Assembly: GCA_029207755.1 (NCBI GenBank)
Contig: JARCOQ010000001.1
Span: 95,956,640-96,020,639 of the forward strand
DNA length: 64,000 bases
Direction: 5' to 3'
Source: Chamaea fasciata
Taxonomy: Eukaryota; Chordata; Aves; Passeriformes; Sylviidae
The translations under genes and the position numbers were made by a program. The stretch's first letter is position 1. Each line of letters opens with the position of its first letter. Below the pieces are notes generated by a model, which was not told where the DNA came from, made no database searches, and saw only the letters and a program-made list of their open reading frames with translations. Positions 1-11,286 of this stretch are shown here, piece by piece.

Positions 1-867
1 TTCATTCTTTTGTTTCCTCCCTCCTTAAACATAATCAATGCTTTTAATTCCAGCAGACTAGTCTTTCACAATATAAAGTGAATGGAATTCTGCTATTTTC
101 TGGCAACCAGATACATATATAACAGAGTGCATTTTTCTCAGTCCCACGTTAGAAAAGTTGAAATAAACAACAGAAGATTCAGTGATAGTACATTGTGGCA
201 CACAGCAGGTGAGTGCCATGGGTTATCTGACTGCAGTGTCACCTCTGGCAATACGTCTTCATAGCTGCTTGTTTTAGTTCACCCAGTAATCACCCATCTG
301 TGTCATTGAAGTATTAAGAATGTTTCATAGGATTATGCATAATCAATCTGACTTTAATTGCTTTCATCCAGCCTAAATATTTGTGAAGGATTTTTTGTGC
401 TTACATTCAGTGCTTTGATGCATTACAGTCACATTTGTTGCTCTTGGCACAAGCTTTGATGGGAAGGCTATTTGACCCCTGCCTTCACACTCTGCTGTAA
501 TGCTTCTTCTCAAAGGAATTAACTTTATTGTCATGCTATTTTGTATGCAAATGATAACAGTATCCATAAAAGGCAGCAATTCTACTCTCTCACCCTGAAA
601 GAGTATTATAACTTTATTTTTTAATTTTTTATTTTTATAAAGTTTTAAAAAAATATATAGCCAAGATCTCCCCACAAATAAAGATGTTAAGTATTTTGCA
701 GAAGTTCCTAACGTGAAATGGAACAAACACTGGAAAATCTTGTTTCTTTATCCTTTGCAGCAGTTAACCCAAACTGTGACATATCAAATTGTCATTTTTC
801 TGTGCCCGCAGGAGAAATTCAATTCCCAAGACCATCAGTCAGCTGCAGCTACCGATTTTTAGACACC
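1..867. other. Unique AT-rich sequence, no gene seen
   Basis: I recognise no repeat or exon here. The short open frames have no recognisable domain. The only local structure is a perfect 14-bp palindrome at 331-344 centred on ATGCAT, which could be a POU or homeodomain-type site but may be chance. Confidence 0.6.
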
Positions 868-2056
868 TGTTGGAAGGTTTGGTTTTTTTGTTTTGTTTTT
901 GTTTTTCTCCCCTCTCATGGAAGTTTTTCCCATTTATTGCTAAGAGACAATAACAACTGGTACTTAAGAAAGACAAAAGATGTAGCCAAGGAGGAGGGGG
1001 AGGGGTGCAGCTGGCTTCACTTCCATAGCTGATGGGCTTTCTCTTGGGAAGGGCAGAAATACCTCGAGATTTTGGCTGGCAGCTGAGGGGCTGGGCTCAG
1101 CTCCTCGGTCTCTCTTGCTCTTGACATCAGAGGGGAGCCAGGCTGTTGTTGCTGTGGGAAGACTTCGCCACCAGAAGTTCGATCTCCTGGTGTTTTTCTC
1201 CTACCATGAGCAAAACGTTGCTTGTAAGAGCAGGCATTGGACTCGGACCTTATTAACACCCTACCTCACTCGAAAAGACCACCACCATCTACTCAGGTGC
1301 CCCAAGGGAAACCCCAGGACCCCGAGCCCACCCCCTCTCCTAGAGACCCTCTCCCGGCTGTGTTTGGGTACCCAGAGCTGCTGCCCAGCCCCGCTGTTTC
1401 TCTGCCACTGCTCCAGAGTTTTTCACTACACTAACCCCGCACCCTGTGCCTGCTGGGACACCCCGCAGCTCCTGCTACAGCTGCAGAGTTTCTGCTACAT
1501 TTCGTTTGCCACTCCGGAGTCTGCTCACCTCTGCTGTTCAGCCTGCTACTCTGAGGTTCCTGCTACAGTCCATTTTGCTATCCAGAGAGGCACTGGGACC
1601 AGCTGCCCCTGTGAGGTTGTAAAGGAAACCCCCTATCTCTCCCTCAGGCATGCCCACCATTACCCACACGGAGAGAGAGGCAGCTGAGCTCGCGCCACAG
1701 CTCCCCTTGCACCTGTGGGGGAATCATTGCACCTGCCGGCCTGGCCAGGAGCTAGCAGCGCCCCTGCCGGCTGTGGCCGTAACTACACCAAAGGAGAAAG
1801 TGCCTGCAGCCGAGAGACGGCTGTCACTGGGCTTTTGGTTCTGTTTGTTGTTGCTGCCGTTGAGGTTGTTTGTTGTCTGCTTTATTAGACATATATATTC
1901 TAGTAAATAACTGATATTCTTTCCCCAAACCTTTGCCTAAAAGCCCCTTAATTTCAAAGTTATAATGATTCAGAGGGAAGGGGTCATATTTTTTCATTCC
2001 AAGGGAGGTTCCTACCCTCCTTGGCAGACACTTGTCTTTCACACCAAAACAAGACC
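868..2056 (+). mobile_element. Long endogenous retrovirus LTR, probably solo
   Basis: The first 200 bp align by eye with the LTR starting at 24801: TGTTGG start, T-rich block, TTTTTCCC, then the TACTTAA...GACAAAAG block. The last 150 bp align with the 3' ends of the LTRs at 4031 and 24801: an AGTAAA poly(A) signal at 1902-1907, then 'CCAAACCTTTGCC' and 'TTGGCAGACACTTGTCTTTC'. The middle is GC-rich, with repeated CTGCTAC words, and is longer than in the relatives, giving about 1.19 kb in total. The 3' boundary is uncertain. By homology it is near 2056, but ACACC occurs at 863-867 and again at 2041-2045, so a boundary at 2040 is possible. No gag, pol or env sequence lies beside it. Confidence 0.72.
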
Positions 2057-2686
2057 CATACTGTACTGTACTATGCTTTATAAACAGGGCAGTTCTTTTG
2101 CTCATGAATTTGCCACAAAGCTGACTTACAACTTACAGAATAGCACCTTTAGGAGAAGAAATGTGTTAAACTGAACCAGAGACATATAAGTACTATCCAC
2201 AACTGATTTTACTCTTGCTTTAAAACTCAAAATATTTTTATATCCAAATGCACTATGGCAATTGCCTTACTTGTTCAATTTGCTTTGGTAATAAATACAT
2301 ACCACATTTAGAAGTATGTGGATGTAAAAAGTGCTGCCATCCAGAATCATCAGATAAGAATGGGTTTTTTGCTTAGTAAAGACAAAAAGAAGAACTGAGC
2401 TCTAGGGTAAGTAAGAGAACATACAGATTAAGGAGTTAGAAGGAGCTTTTTTTCCCTTTTTATTATAGTGTTTTCTATGGTGATGTATTTGTTTGCTGGG
2501 GGTTGTCTGGGTGGATTATTTTTTTATTCCTTTGAACAAAAATGAAGGTAACATATCTTCTGCACAATACAAGGTTTTTACAATAATTATTAATATTTGT
2601 GGAGCATATTGACAAAAAGAAAAATAAGTTTTATAAAAGAACAAAACAAAAAGCAATTAAAGATACAATATCCCATCAGCAACATT
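2057..2686. other. Unique AT-rich spacer
   Basis: This lies between an LTR and a CR1 element. It is AT-rich with T runs and no coding, RNA or repeat signature that I can support. Confidence 0.55.
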
Positions 2687-4030
2687 CACAGGATCACAGA
2701 ACTTGGTTGGAAAAGATCATTCTTCTGGGATCATTGAGCCCAACCTATGACCTAACACCCCCTTGTCAACTGGAACAAGACTCTAAGTGCCACGTCCAGT
2801 CTTTTCTTAAACACCTCCAGGCATGGTGACTCCACCACCTCCCTGGGCAGCCCAATTCCAATGCCCAATCATGCTTTCTGTGAAGAACTTTTTCCTAATG
2901 TCCAGCTGAAACTCCCAGGTGCAGCTCAAGACTGTCCTCTTGTCCTGTCACTGGCTATGTGTGGGAAGAAATCGACCCCCACCTGGCTACACCCTCCTTT
3001 CAGGCAGTTGGAGGGAGCGATAAGGTCTCTTGTCTGAGCCCTCTTTTCTCAGGGCTAAACATTCCCAGCTCCTTCAGCCACTCCTCAGAGGACTTGTGCT
3101 CTGGACTCTTCACTAGCCTTGCTTCCCTTCTCTGGACATGCTCCAGCATCTCAACATCCTTCCTAAATTGAAGGGCCCAGAACTGGACACAGCACTCAAG
3201 TGTGGCCTTACCAGTGCTGAGTGCAGGGAAAGAATCACTCCCCTGGTCCTGCTGTATACATTATTCCTGATACAGGCCAGGATGCCATTGGCCTTTTTGG
3301 TCACCTGGACACATTGCTGGCTCATGTTCAGGCTGCTGCTAATCAGTACCTTCATGTCCCTTTCTGCCTGGCCACTGTCCAGCCACTCTGTCCCCAGCCT
3401 GTAGTGCTGCAGGGGGATGTTGTGGCCAAAGTGCAGGACCCGACACTTGGTCTTGTTAAACCTCATTTTGTTGGATTTGGTCCCTGGATCCAGCTTGTCC
3501 AGGTCCCTCTGAAGGGCACTGCTACCCTCCAGCAGATTGACACTTGCACCCAATTTGGTGTCATCCGTAAATTTCCTAATGGTGGATGCAACCCCCTCAT
3601 TCAGATCATCAGTAAAAATATTAAACAGGACTGCGCCCAACATAGATCCCTGGGGAGCTCCACTAGTCACTGGCCACCAAATGGATGCAGCACCATTAAC
3701 CACCACTATCTGAGCCTGGCCACCCAGCCAATTCTTGAACCAGTGAAGGGTACATCTGTCCAAGCCGTGGGCTGCCAGTATTTCCAGGATTTTCCATGGG
3801 AAACAATGTCAATGGCTTTGTTGAAGTCTAGGTGGACAACATCCACAGCCTTCCCCTCATCCACCAGGTGGGTCACCTGGTCATAAAAGGAGACCAGGTT
3901 GGTCAGGAAGGACCTGCCTACCCTAAACTCATGCTGGCTGGGTCTGATTTCCTGGCCATCCTGCAGGTGCTGTGTGATGGCACTCAAGATGATCTATTCC
4001 ATAACCTTGCTGGGCACTGAGGTCAGGCTG
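2687..4030 (-). mobile_element. CR1 LINE, 3' two-thirds of a long copy
   Basis: This is chicken-repeat-1-type LINE sequence read on the minus strand. The degenerate 3' tail is at about 2687 (CACAGGATCACAGA). It is followed by the standard untranslated region (CTCCAGCATCTC, AACTGGACACAGCACTC) and then by reverse transcriptase sequence up to 4030. There the copy is interrupted by a solo LTR, and it resumes at 4788. Together the parts make one of the longest CR1 copies in the window. It is dead: the reverse transcriptase frame is broken and the 5' end is missing or unrecognisable. Confidence 0.93.
3113..3987 (-). pseudogene. CR1 reverse transcriptase fragment, frameshifted
   Basis: This is the decayed C-terminal half of CR1 ORF2, the polymerase that copies LINE RNA at a nicked target. 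Two minus-strand frames overlap: 3706-3987, containing [15 protein letters not shown], and 3113-3763, containing [27 protein letters not shown] and [10 protein letters not shown]. They correspond to successive reverse transcriptase motifs, including the F-x-D-D catalytic pair, here FTDD rather than the usual FADD. The change of frame at about 3706-3763 means at least one indel. The rest of the domain continues beyond the inserted LTR, at 4788 and above. Confidence 0.88.
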
Positions 4031-4787
4031 TGTCTTGGGTTTTGTAACCAAAAAAAAATGTAGTTCTATTCCATCTGTTGAAACCGGGTGGAGCAGTGTT
4101 GCTTATCTTTGCCCAAATGGGTCACTGTGGTTTATCAGATGGTGGAGTGATCCTTAAACAGATGGTGCAGTGATCCTTAACAGACAGTGCACACCGTGTC
4201 CCACTACCCCCATGGTATATCTTCTGCTAATGGACCATTAAAGCTCACCAATGACATGACACATTGCATCATACAATTGTGAGATGCTCCACACAAGGAG
4301 GAGGAGCCAAACCATCTTCACCTAGATAAAAAAGAGCCACAAGTTCCACCAGGTATCCAGTTTTCCACCGGATCCCTGGAGGAGGACCAGACCCATCTCA
4401 CCATTACTGGACCCTTTCTTCAACGGGACCATCTCTACACCAACAAGACCACATCTGCCACTCCAGGAGGACTTACTCTAGACTGCTTCCAACACCCTGA
4501 CCAGCAGGGTGTCATGTTGTATTTCTGACTCTGTCAGGGTTTTCTAGGATTTCTTGTTTGTTTGTTTGTTTGCTTGCTTATTCTTCTGTACTACAACATT
4601 TGATGTTATTATTTTGTTTTTTATATATATCCCTAGTAAAGAACTGCTATACCAATTCCCAAAATCTTTGTCTGACAGCCTTTTAACAGCAAATTTATAA
4701 TAATTTGGAAAAGGGGGGGGAGGGGCTTACAGTCCAAGGGAGACTCCAGTCTTCCCTGGCAGATACCTGTCTATCTAAACCAAGACA
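4031..4787 (+). mobile_element. Solo ERV LTR nested in a CR1
   Basis: This is a 757-bp solo LTR with matching terminal inverted repeats, TGTCTTGG at 4031 and CCAAGACA ending at 4787. It is flanked by an exact 5-bp target duplication, GGCTG, at 4026-4030 and 4788-4792. A 5-bp duplication fits class III (ERVL-like) elements. A TATA-like ATAAAAAAG lies at about 4326 and an AGTAAA poly(A) signal at 4635-4640. U3 carries a 23-bp tandem repeat (4136-4158 and 4159-4181). U5 has a G-rich run at about 4714-4726. No internal retroviral sequence remains, so the provirus was lost by LTR-LTR recombination. The CR1 reading resumes directly after it. Confidence 0.93.
4136..4181 (+). repeat. Tandem 23-bp repeat in LTR U3
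   Basis: There are two adjacent copies of CAGATGGTGNAGTGATCCTTAA, differing at one internal base and at the last base. They lie upstream of the TATA-like box of the LTR. Direct repeats here resemble enhancer duplications in retroviral U3 regions; that role is inferred. Confidence 0.75.
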
Positions 4788-5090
4788 GGCTGACTGGCTT
4801 GTAGTTTCCTGGCTATGCTTATGGCCTTTCTTAAGAATAGGCACCGCATTGGCCCAGTCATCTGGAACGTCCGTGGTTAGCAGGGACTATGAGCAGCTTG
4901 GAGAGCTCTTCCACCAGCTCCCTCAATGCTCCCTCAATGCCCTAGGGTGGATCCCATCTGGTCCCATAGACTTGTGAGCATCTGAGTGTCTCAGCAGCTC
5001 TCTAATTGCTTCCTTCTGGATTATGGGAGATCTATTCTGCTCCCTATTCCCATCTACTAGTTCAGGAGGCCAGGGGCAGGACACTTCTGA
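4788..5090 (-). mobile_element. CR1 LINE, continuation upstream of the nested LTR
   Basis: The minus strand encodes the N-terminal part of CR1 reverse transcriptase, including SDAHKSMGPDGIHPRALRE (a conserved CR1 stretch), followed by the region for 'AKPL...DDW..A'. It joins the segment ending at 4030 once the LTR and one GGCTG copy are removed. A second indel splits the frame. Sequence above about 5090 stops resembling the CR1 linker that I recognise. Confidence 0.88.
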
Positions 5091-5610
5091 CTCTGCTGCG
5101 CTTCTCTCAGGGTTGCAAGGGTATAACTCCACCAGTGTATTTCTCTTTCACTCTCCCTAATACTCCTGAGCCTTTCTGCTTCTTCCTAAAGTTTTGCCAC
5201 CAGGGTGGATCATTCACCTGCTCACACCACATGCAGGTGTCTTTTGCACTGTCTGCCAGTACTAGCAGCAAGCTCAGACACTCCCTGCTGCCAGTGGCCT
5301 GGATGGCTGGGTCCTCCTTGGAGCATTCCATCTGGGTTAGAACACTCTTGCTGGCAGTAGCAGCAATGGTTTTCTGACCATTTGTAAACCGTTGCTGGAT
5401 CTGGTGAAGCTAAGGAAAAAACAGACCAAAACAGCCAAAACACCACACACAACACACAACCCACCACCAGGAGCCAGCAGGGTAGCTGAGCCCTTCCTGC
5501 ACTCCCATGCCACATCCCTGCTCCTCATGCTCCCTGGAGTCATTAAAATCTCCTCTCAATGGCCCTAGCACTGCCCCCTGCTCACCTGATAAGAGGTTCA
5601 AAGTGAAAAA
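5091..5610. other. Unresolved segment beside the CR1 5' end
   Basis: This is moderately GC-rich compared with its surroundings and directly abuts CR1 reverse transcriptase sequence. It may be a diverged CR1 ORF2 linker (minus-strand frames are open in pieces) or a different older repeat. A CA-rich patch sits at about 5440-5470. I cannot assign it. Confidence 0.4.
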
Positions 5611-6850
5611 TACAGAAGTGGGTTGCAATTTCAATTAATGTGGTATTTACCATTACAAAAGATAAGAGTTTTGTATTTAAATGTATTAAAGATATACAGT
5701 TATGTAAATACAAGTTTTGGAGTTAAAATGGAAGAGGTCAGAACCAAATTTGAACACAATGCACAGAACACTGTTACTTCGGTAATTCATGGTCCCAATG
5801 TGATTAGCTGGTACTCTCCATGAATGCAAAACTTGATGCTATCAGTCAAAGCAACATTCTGGCCTCATGATTTCTTATTTTATCATGGCCTTTTATTTAA
5901 TGAAGTTCCTTAAAACTCTGTTCCCTGAAGCTTAAATCTGTGTGAATGAATAGATAATCCTAAACTTTCTTTGCACATGGTTTTCTAAAAGAGGATCTTA
6001 AAATAACTGAGTAGTGGTTTCAATAGATCAGGTGTAATTTAAATAGCTCTATTTGTTTTAACCATGTATACAGCCAAGAAGTCTTTATAGAAACTGACTT
6101 TCCTAATACAGAAGAATATTCCTCTGCATATAAATACAACACAAAGCCTAAGAAGCTAGTAGTAAATAGTAAGTAGCAAATAGTAAATGCTGAACCAAGA
6201 AATGTTTCGACAGCTCAGTTGAATATGTTATGTTAATATCTATCTCACTTTTCAGCACAGCTTGCTATCTTCCAGAGCAAGTATGACAGCAACTTCTCAT
6301 TGAAGAAGAATAAATCATTCCTCTCAATTTCATTTGCTTATTTCACTCAATTTGCTGTCAGGTAGTATGGAGTCACTTTTAGCTCTGTAACTAACAGTGA
6401 AGTTCGTGCACTTTCTCTGACTTCTGCAACCTCACAGCTCCAAGCACTTTCTCCCAGAAAAATCTGGGTTTCTTAGCCAGCCTTCCTCTTGTCACCCTTG
6501 CTTGCCACTTATCCAAGTGTTTCGTAGTGGAAACTCTTTGTCAGACCCTTCCAGGTTTCCCAGAAGGAAGATTTATAAATCCTTAGAAACCTTCTCCAGA
6601 GAAGCCTCCAATCCCCACAGCCACTGGCCAGGGAGATGGGCCAGTCCAGGTAGTCATGCATCTGCCTCCTTTGAGGCACAAAAGCCAATGCTTTAAGCTC
6701 TGACAGCAGACTGCATCTAACCATCAACTAGCATACACATATTGCCTGGTGCCACCAAAGATAGATGACTAAGCGACTATTTCACTAGTACAGAGATTAT
6801 ATTAAAAAGATGCAAGAAAGTTTAAAAAAGGTCACAAACAAATCCCTAAT
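5611..6850. other. Unique sequence, no gene seen
   Basis: AT-rich from 5611 to about 6350, then somewhat less so to 6760. Short direct words (TAGTAAATAGTAA) occur at about 6160-6190. No homology is recognised. Confidence 0.5.
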
Positions 6851-7026
6851 CAACCAAATAAACCTACCAAAAAAACCAAAGCGCCAAAACAAACAAACAA
6901 ACAAAAAACCCAAACAAACAACCCCCCCCCCCCCAAAAAACCCCCCACAAAAAACTCCACAAAAAAACCCAAACACACGTACACCAAAAAAAAAAAACCA
7001 ACCCAAAAAAACCCCAACAAACAACC
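6851..7026. repeat. A/C-rich low-complexity tract
   Basis: About 175 bp made almost entirely of A and C on this strand (G and T on the other), with a 13-C run at 6922-6934 and a 6-C run at 6941-6946 separated by A runs. It resembles the tracts at 44089, 56043 and 60984. Both strands are open over about 80 codons here only because stop codons need bases that are rare in the tract. Confidence 0.9.
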
Positions 7027-7392
7027 AGGTGCTGTCATGTGAGAGTTGTACATTTTCTATTTAAATTCAGCTCAGTACCACTACACTTTTCTGATGTTCT
7101 GGTGCCTTTCAATGTCCAACCAAAAGGCTTGGCTGGGGATTTCCACCAGGAGATGTCCTCAGCTGACATGAAAGCAGCATCTACAAACTTAATGTATGAG
7201 GGAGCATTGCCAACTAACACACTTGAGAATTATAGGCAGCTGTTTCCATGGATTTTATGCCTTTCTGCGCTTGAACACATCCAAATTTTAAGCCTGGAAT
7301 TCATGATAATCTCTCCTGGGGGCCTTGTGAGTTCTTCTACCCATAGTCAACTGCTGGAAAAGATGAAAGTTTACAGGAAGGTTTTACAGATA
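7027..7392. other. Spacer with an unsupported 118-codon open frame
   Basis: A plus-strand frame at 7039-7395 is open for 118 codons. The predicted peptide shows no domain or family that I recognise, and the segment is pinned between a low-complexity tract and an LTR. I do not call it a gene. Confidence 0.4.
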
Positions 7393-8042
7393 TGAATGTT
7401 TAAGAGAAGGCTCTCTGAATGTGGAACCTGAAAGTGGAATAGAGATAGAAGCAAGTTTTGATATAGAGGAATAAAGGATGTCTAAAGCTAGAATTGCTGA
7501 GCCAGTTGTTACTGGACAAATAAGAAAGCAAAGGTTAAATCAAGCTGGAAAGAGGTTTTGTGGCTAGAGCGAAGTATATGTTGACCACAAACAAAGAAGA
7601 TGTTTTTAGCAAGCAGAAAGAGGTCTCAAGAAAAGCAAAAGACACCATAAGCAAACAAAAACATGTTTTTACCATGTAGAAAAAAGGTCTAAGAATTTTC
7701 CACTGCAAGAAAATAGAAGAACAACTTTAAGCTTAAACTGTAACATAATATGGTAATGATAGTAGTTATGATAGGCTAGAATAGTAAAATTATTGTGTAT
7801 GATGCTGATTGGTTTTATGTATTAAGATGCTTAGTAAAGAAAACTATTTAATGCATTGTAACCAAAGCTAAAGCAGCTTCAGGTTTTGCCTATAAGCTGA
7901 TGCTGGCAGCTATAGGCTTGGCTCTGTTACCCGCAACCTATGACTGCTGTGACTTCAATCTATGAAATAAACAGCACCTTTAAAGAGCCGCCTGGAGTCC
8001 CGTCTCTCATTCAGGCTCTTGCAGTCAACCTTCTAGCGACCA
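7393..8042 (+). mobile_element. ERV LTR, approximate boundaries
   Basis: This has the architecture of an LTR. It begins with TG at 7393 or 7397. An AT-rich U3 leads to an AATAAA poly(A) signal at 7966-7971, then a GC-rich stretch (AGAGCCGCCTGGAGTCCCG) and a U5-like CTCTTGCAGTCA. The 3' end could be at 8027 (AGTCA) or 8042 (GCGACCA). No clear target duplication was found. It is a different family from the TGTCTTGG/CCAAGACA LTRs, perhaps class I; that assignment is inference. Confidence 0.6.
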
Positions 8043-10415
8043 TCCAGTCTGATTGAAATTAAATAAAAGGTATGCAAATGTGCTGAACTACAAAGAATAA
8101 CAGTGCAGAGGAAATATGCTTCCACTGAGGTATTATTTACTCAGATAGAATCCAGAACCTCACCTGAAACTTCTTAATTCCTACTAGTCACCCTGCGACT
8201 AAATCCTTAAATATTTGCATTTTAAATCCACATTTATATTAGTTACCTGATTTGGATCAAGATAGTACATGAACACTTGTCACTTCATTTTTTATTAAAG
8301 GATTTTTTATTTCAAACAAAGTGTTGGCTCCTTTTCCACTGTGGTAGTTTTACAGTCTTTCCCCTGAAATCTCCATATAGCAGACAATTATCACAAAGGG
8401 AAATAATGCAGAAACTAAAATTAGTGCCTCAGTATTCAGAAAACTTTTAATATTCTTCCCTGTGCTGCAGTAAATTGAGTTGTGGAAGGATTTTATTTTG
8501 GGGAATATCAGGAATATATTATTGCTTTGCTGTACAAGAGATATTAAATTATACACGTGTTTTAGGCTTTCGAAATACTTCTGTTTGTGGCTTCCTTCCC
8601 ACTCCACTAAGTTTTGCTAGGCTATAATGCTTTTAGGCATAAACTTCCTTAAAAATGAGGTATTTTTCCAGGTACAAATAATGTAATATTGATAAATCAT
8701 GTGTTGGTTTAGTTTGGGGTTTTTTTTAAATACTGTAGAAATCCTTTTGAAAGGAGTGTACAAAATATAATCCTTCTAGATTTAATTTGTCACTCCTAAA
8801 GCTCAAAACTGTTGAAGTTTATTAGTATAAATAAAGCAACAGACCAGACTTATTTTCCTGTTCATAAATTCAGACTGATACAATTTGGGATTACAAGGAG
8901 GAAGGACCAAGTCTTTCCTTTCACCTTTCAAATTCTAAGAACCAGTAAACAAAACTTACTGATGTGGCACTGTCTTGCAAATCAGCCTCCTACTACAAGC
9001 TGGTACAAGTCTGGTTTGGGCTTTTTTTCCCATACCCATTTATTCCAAAGCTAAAACAGTAAATAGAATCATATTATAAAATTTTATTGTTTTAAGGAGC
9101 ATCTCCATTCTTGCCAGAAACTGGACTAAGAAAATTGACTAGTTTATCATAAGCTACTAGAACTTTTAAGAAGTTAAAGGTTTAGAGATAATTAGAGATC
9201 TATATCTGATTGGTCCTAGCAATCCAAAAATGTCAGTCTAAAGTAATTCTCTTGGCTGCATAAACTCTCTGCTGTTCCTAAGAAAACACATTTTTTAAAT
9301 CCTCTGTTTTAAAATGTACCATACTTTTTGTGCTGGAATACATTTGTTCATCCCAAAAGGCCCATTACAAACTAAATTCAATACTGAATCCAACTAAAAC
9401 ATTATGGCCCCCTTAACTAGGATGAAATAAACTGATCTGAACACAGACAGGTCTGTCATATTGTTGACGACTTTGTTTTATTGGTAGGCAGGACATTTAA
9501 ATTTCCACAATCTTTTGTTTAGTTTTGTTTAGTCTTTCAGTTTAGTTCAACAGGCTAAAACTGAATCAGGATCCAATCTATATTTGAACTATGACGGTGA
9601 AATATGTGGAGGCTTCCATGATTTTGTACTTGTATTTCTTCTTAAAAAAAAAAAATCAGACCAACCAAAACAAATAAATTTGAGATTGAGGAATGTATTA
9701 GGTAAATAAATTGTATTTCTTTTCCCTGCCTGTCCTTGCATTGAATCACAAAATACCAACTCAATTACTCACCACCACCTGAAATCAACTTTTCATGCTG
9801 AGATTGCTGAAGTAACATGAAATGTGCTTCACTGTAACATCTCTGGTTCCAGCATGTCCACATAACTGAAATCACAAAGTACCAGATTAGAATGAACAGC
9901 CCAGAACCGATACCAGAGTGAGTAAATAAGGTACTAGAATAAAAAGCCTATTTATGCTGTTTCACCACATTTGGTGGCTTGAATATTACACTTCTACTGA
10001 ATAAAAATAGATTTAGCTCAGCCAAAACCAGTGCTGAAGTACAATAATACTGTTTTCAAATATTGAAAGAAACATGTTGATAGGTTATGTTTCTGTCTTT
10101 ATGTCCAGACAGGTCTGGAAACAATAATTGAAATCACACTATCTGTTTTTCCACAATGACAAATAACCATATGGTATTATATTGTGTGCCCTTATCAACT
10201 TACATTTTAAAATGTCAGACTACTGCGATTTGCTAGCTGGCAACTGAGAAACACTTGAATTTTTTTTCAGTCATAGTCTAACTCTCCTCCACTGATACAG
10301 TTTAACACATGGCCAGAGTGTTATGAACTACTTGTAAATGTATCAATCTCTGAGGGTCTAGCCCTTGCAAATTGTCTTAAAATAATTTTAGTGAGACTGC
10401 TCTTCAGAGGTGTTT
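8043..10415. other. Unique AT-rich sequence
   Basis: This 2.4-kb stretch holds no repeat or exon that I recognise. It has several T and A runs and no open frame over 90 codons. Confidence 0.55.
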
Positions 10416-10790
10416 TGTAAAGTAAAAGGTTTAATAAATGAAAAATTACAAATGTTACAGAAAACAAAAGAAAAGTCGTGCTCAGGTGTCTGAGAAATCT
10501 TCTGACACCCTGCTAGAAACACTCTAAAAAGCCCCTTAGTTCCTTTATGCTCCTTCTTAAATACTTAATGTTTTAGGAGGGGCAATTTGTCTTGCTGCCA
10601 ACAGGGGGAGGTGCAGGATTTGAAGCAGGGTAACCAAGGTCCAACAGTTGCTTCCCTCTTGTCACTGAGCCAATTACAATGAGAAGGGCGCAGAACTTTC
10701 TAGTTGAACTTCCTAAAATGTCTAAAGGTAAACTGAAACTTTTTCCTTATACAGAGATGCCTACTCAGGGGTGGGGGATGCTTTACTACA
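10416..10790 (-). mobile_element. ERV LTR, minus strand
   Basis: Read on the minus strand it starts TGTAGTAAAG at 10790 and ends CTTTACTTTACA at 10416, a good terminal inverted repeat for an LTR. A TATA-like TATTTAAG lies at about 10556-10566 and an ATTAAA poly(A) signal at 10430-10435. The first bases outside its 5' end (10791-10812, minus strand) are purine-rich (AGGGAAGTAAAAAAGGTGGA), as expected for a polypurine tract before a 3' LTR. That suggests that some internal sequence survives above 10790. No target duplication is visible. Confidence 0.65.
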
Positions 10791-10989
10791 GTCCACCTTT
10801 TTTACTTCCCTAGACTAAACCAGCTGTACTATTTCCATCTCTTCTCATCAGTCAGGGTCTTGGTGATTGCTACAGCTGCAGTTCCAGGCTGAATAGGACC
10901 TTCTAGGGTGTGGCAGATACTCAGTATTCCTCAGGTAGGGTGTCCCAGTACTCTGTATACACACTTTTTCATGTCTCTTTCAAACCTGT

Positions 10990-11055
10990 ATCTTATGGTG
11001 ATTTCAGTTGCATAGCATCCTTGAGAACTATTATTTCATTTTCTTCTCCTGCAAG
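10990..11055 (+). repeat. 66-bp exact direct repeat, copy A
   Basis: Every base matches 15603-15668 (copy B), starting ATCTTATGGTGATTTCAG and ending TTCTTCTCCTGCAAG. The flanks differ at once on the right and after about three bases on the left. It lies 200 bp beyond the minus-strand LTR at 10416-10790, so it may belong to retained ERV internal sequence. Confidence 0.95.
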
Positions 11056-11286
11056 TTCATTCCTCGAACACTGCCAGCAAAGAAGACAGCATATGTTTTT
11101 ATAACAGCCTGCTGCATCTCTCTGCAGAGAGGTATGCAGAACATGACAGGAAGTAGCAAGCTTCACTGAAGACATAATAAGATGATTGTCTCATGGATCA
11201 CCTTGTTCTCATCTATAGCCTCTATTACAAGTATAAAGTAGGAACATTGTTTATACTTGCCTTTTTAAAAATTTCTTCTTCTTCAA

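Noticed and set aside
331..344. 14-bp palindrome GATTATGCATAATC considered as a regulatory site
   Set aside because: A similar 12-bp palindrome occurs at 14267-14278 and nothing else in either context supports function.
868..2056. Target duplication ACACC for the first LTR
   Set aside because: The right-hand ACACC (2041-2045) lies inside the element by alignment with sister LTRs, so it may be chance. I report the boundary as uncertain.
3221..3886. 221-codon plus-strand open frame
   Set aside because: It is the antisense shadow of CR1 reverse transcriptase sequence on the minus strand.
6797..7064. Open frames on both strands (Lys/Asn/Pro/Thr-rich; Phe/Gly/Val-rich)
   Set aside because: They are produced by the A/C low-complexity tract. 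The same effect is seen at 55931-56217 and 60933-61121.
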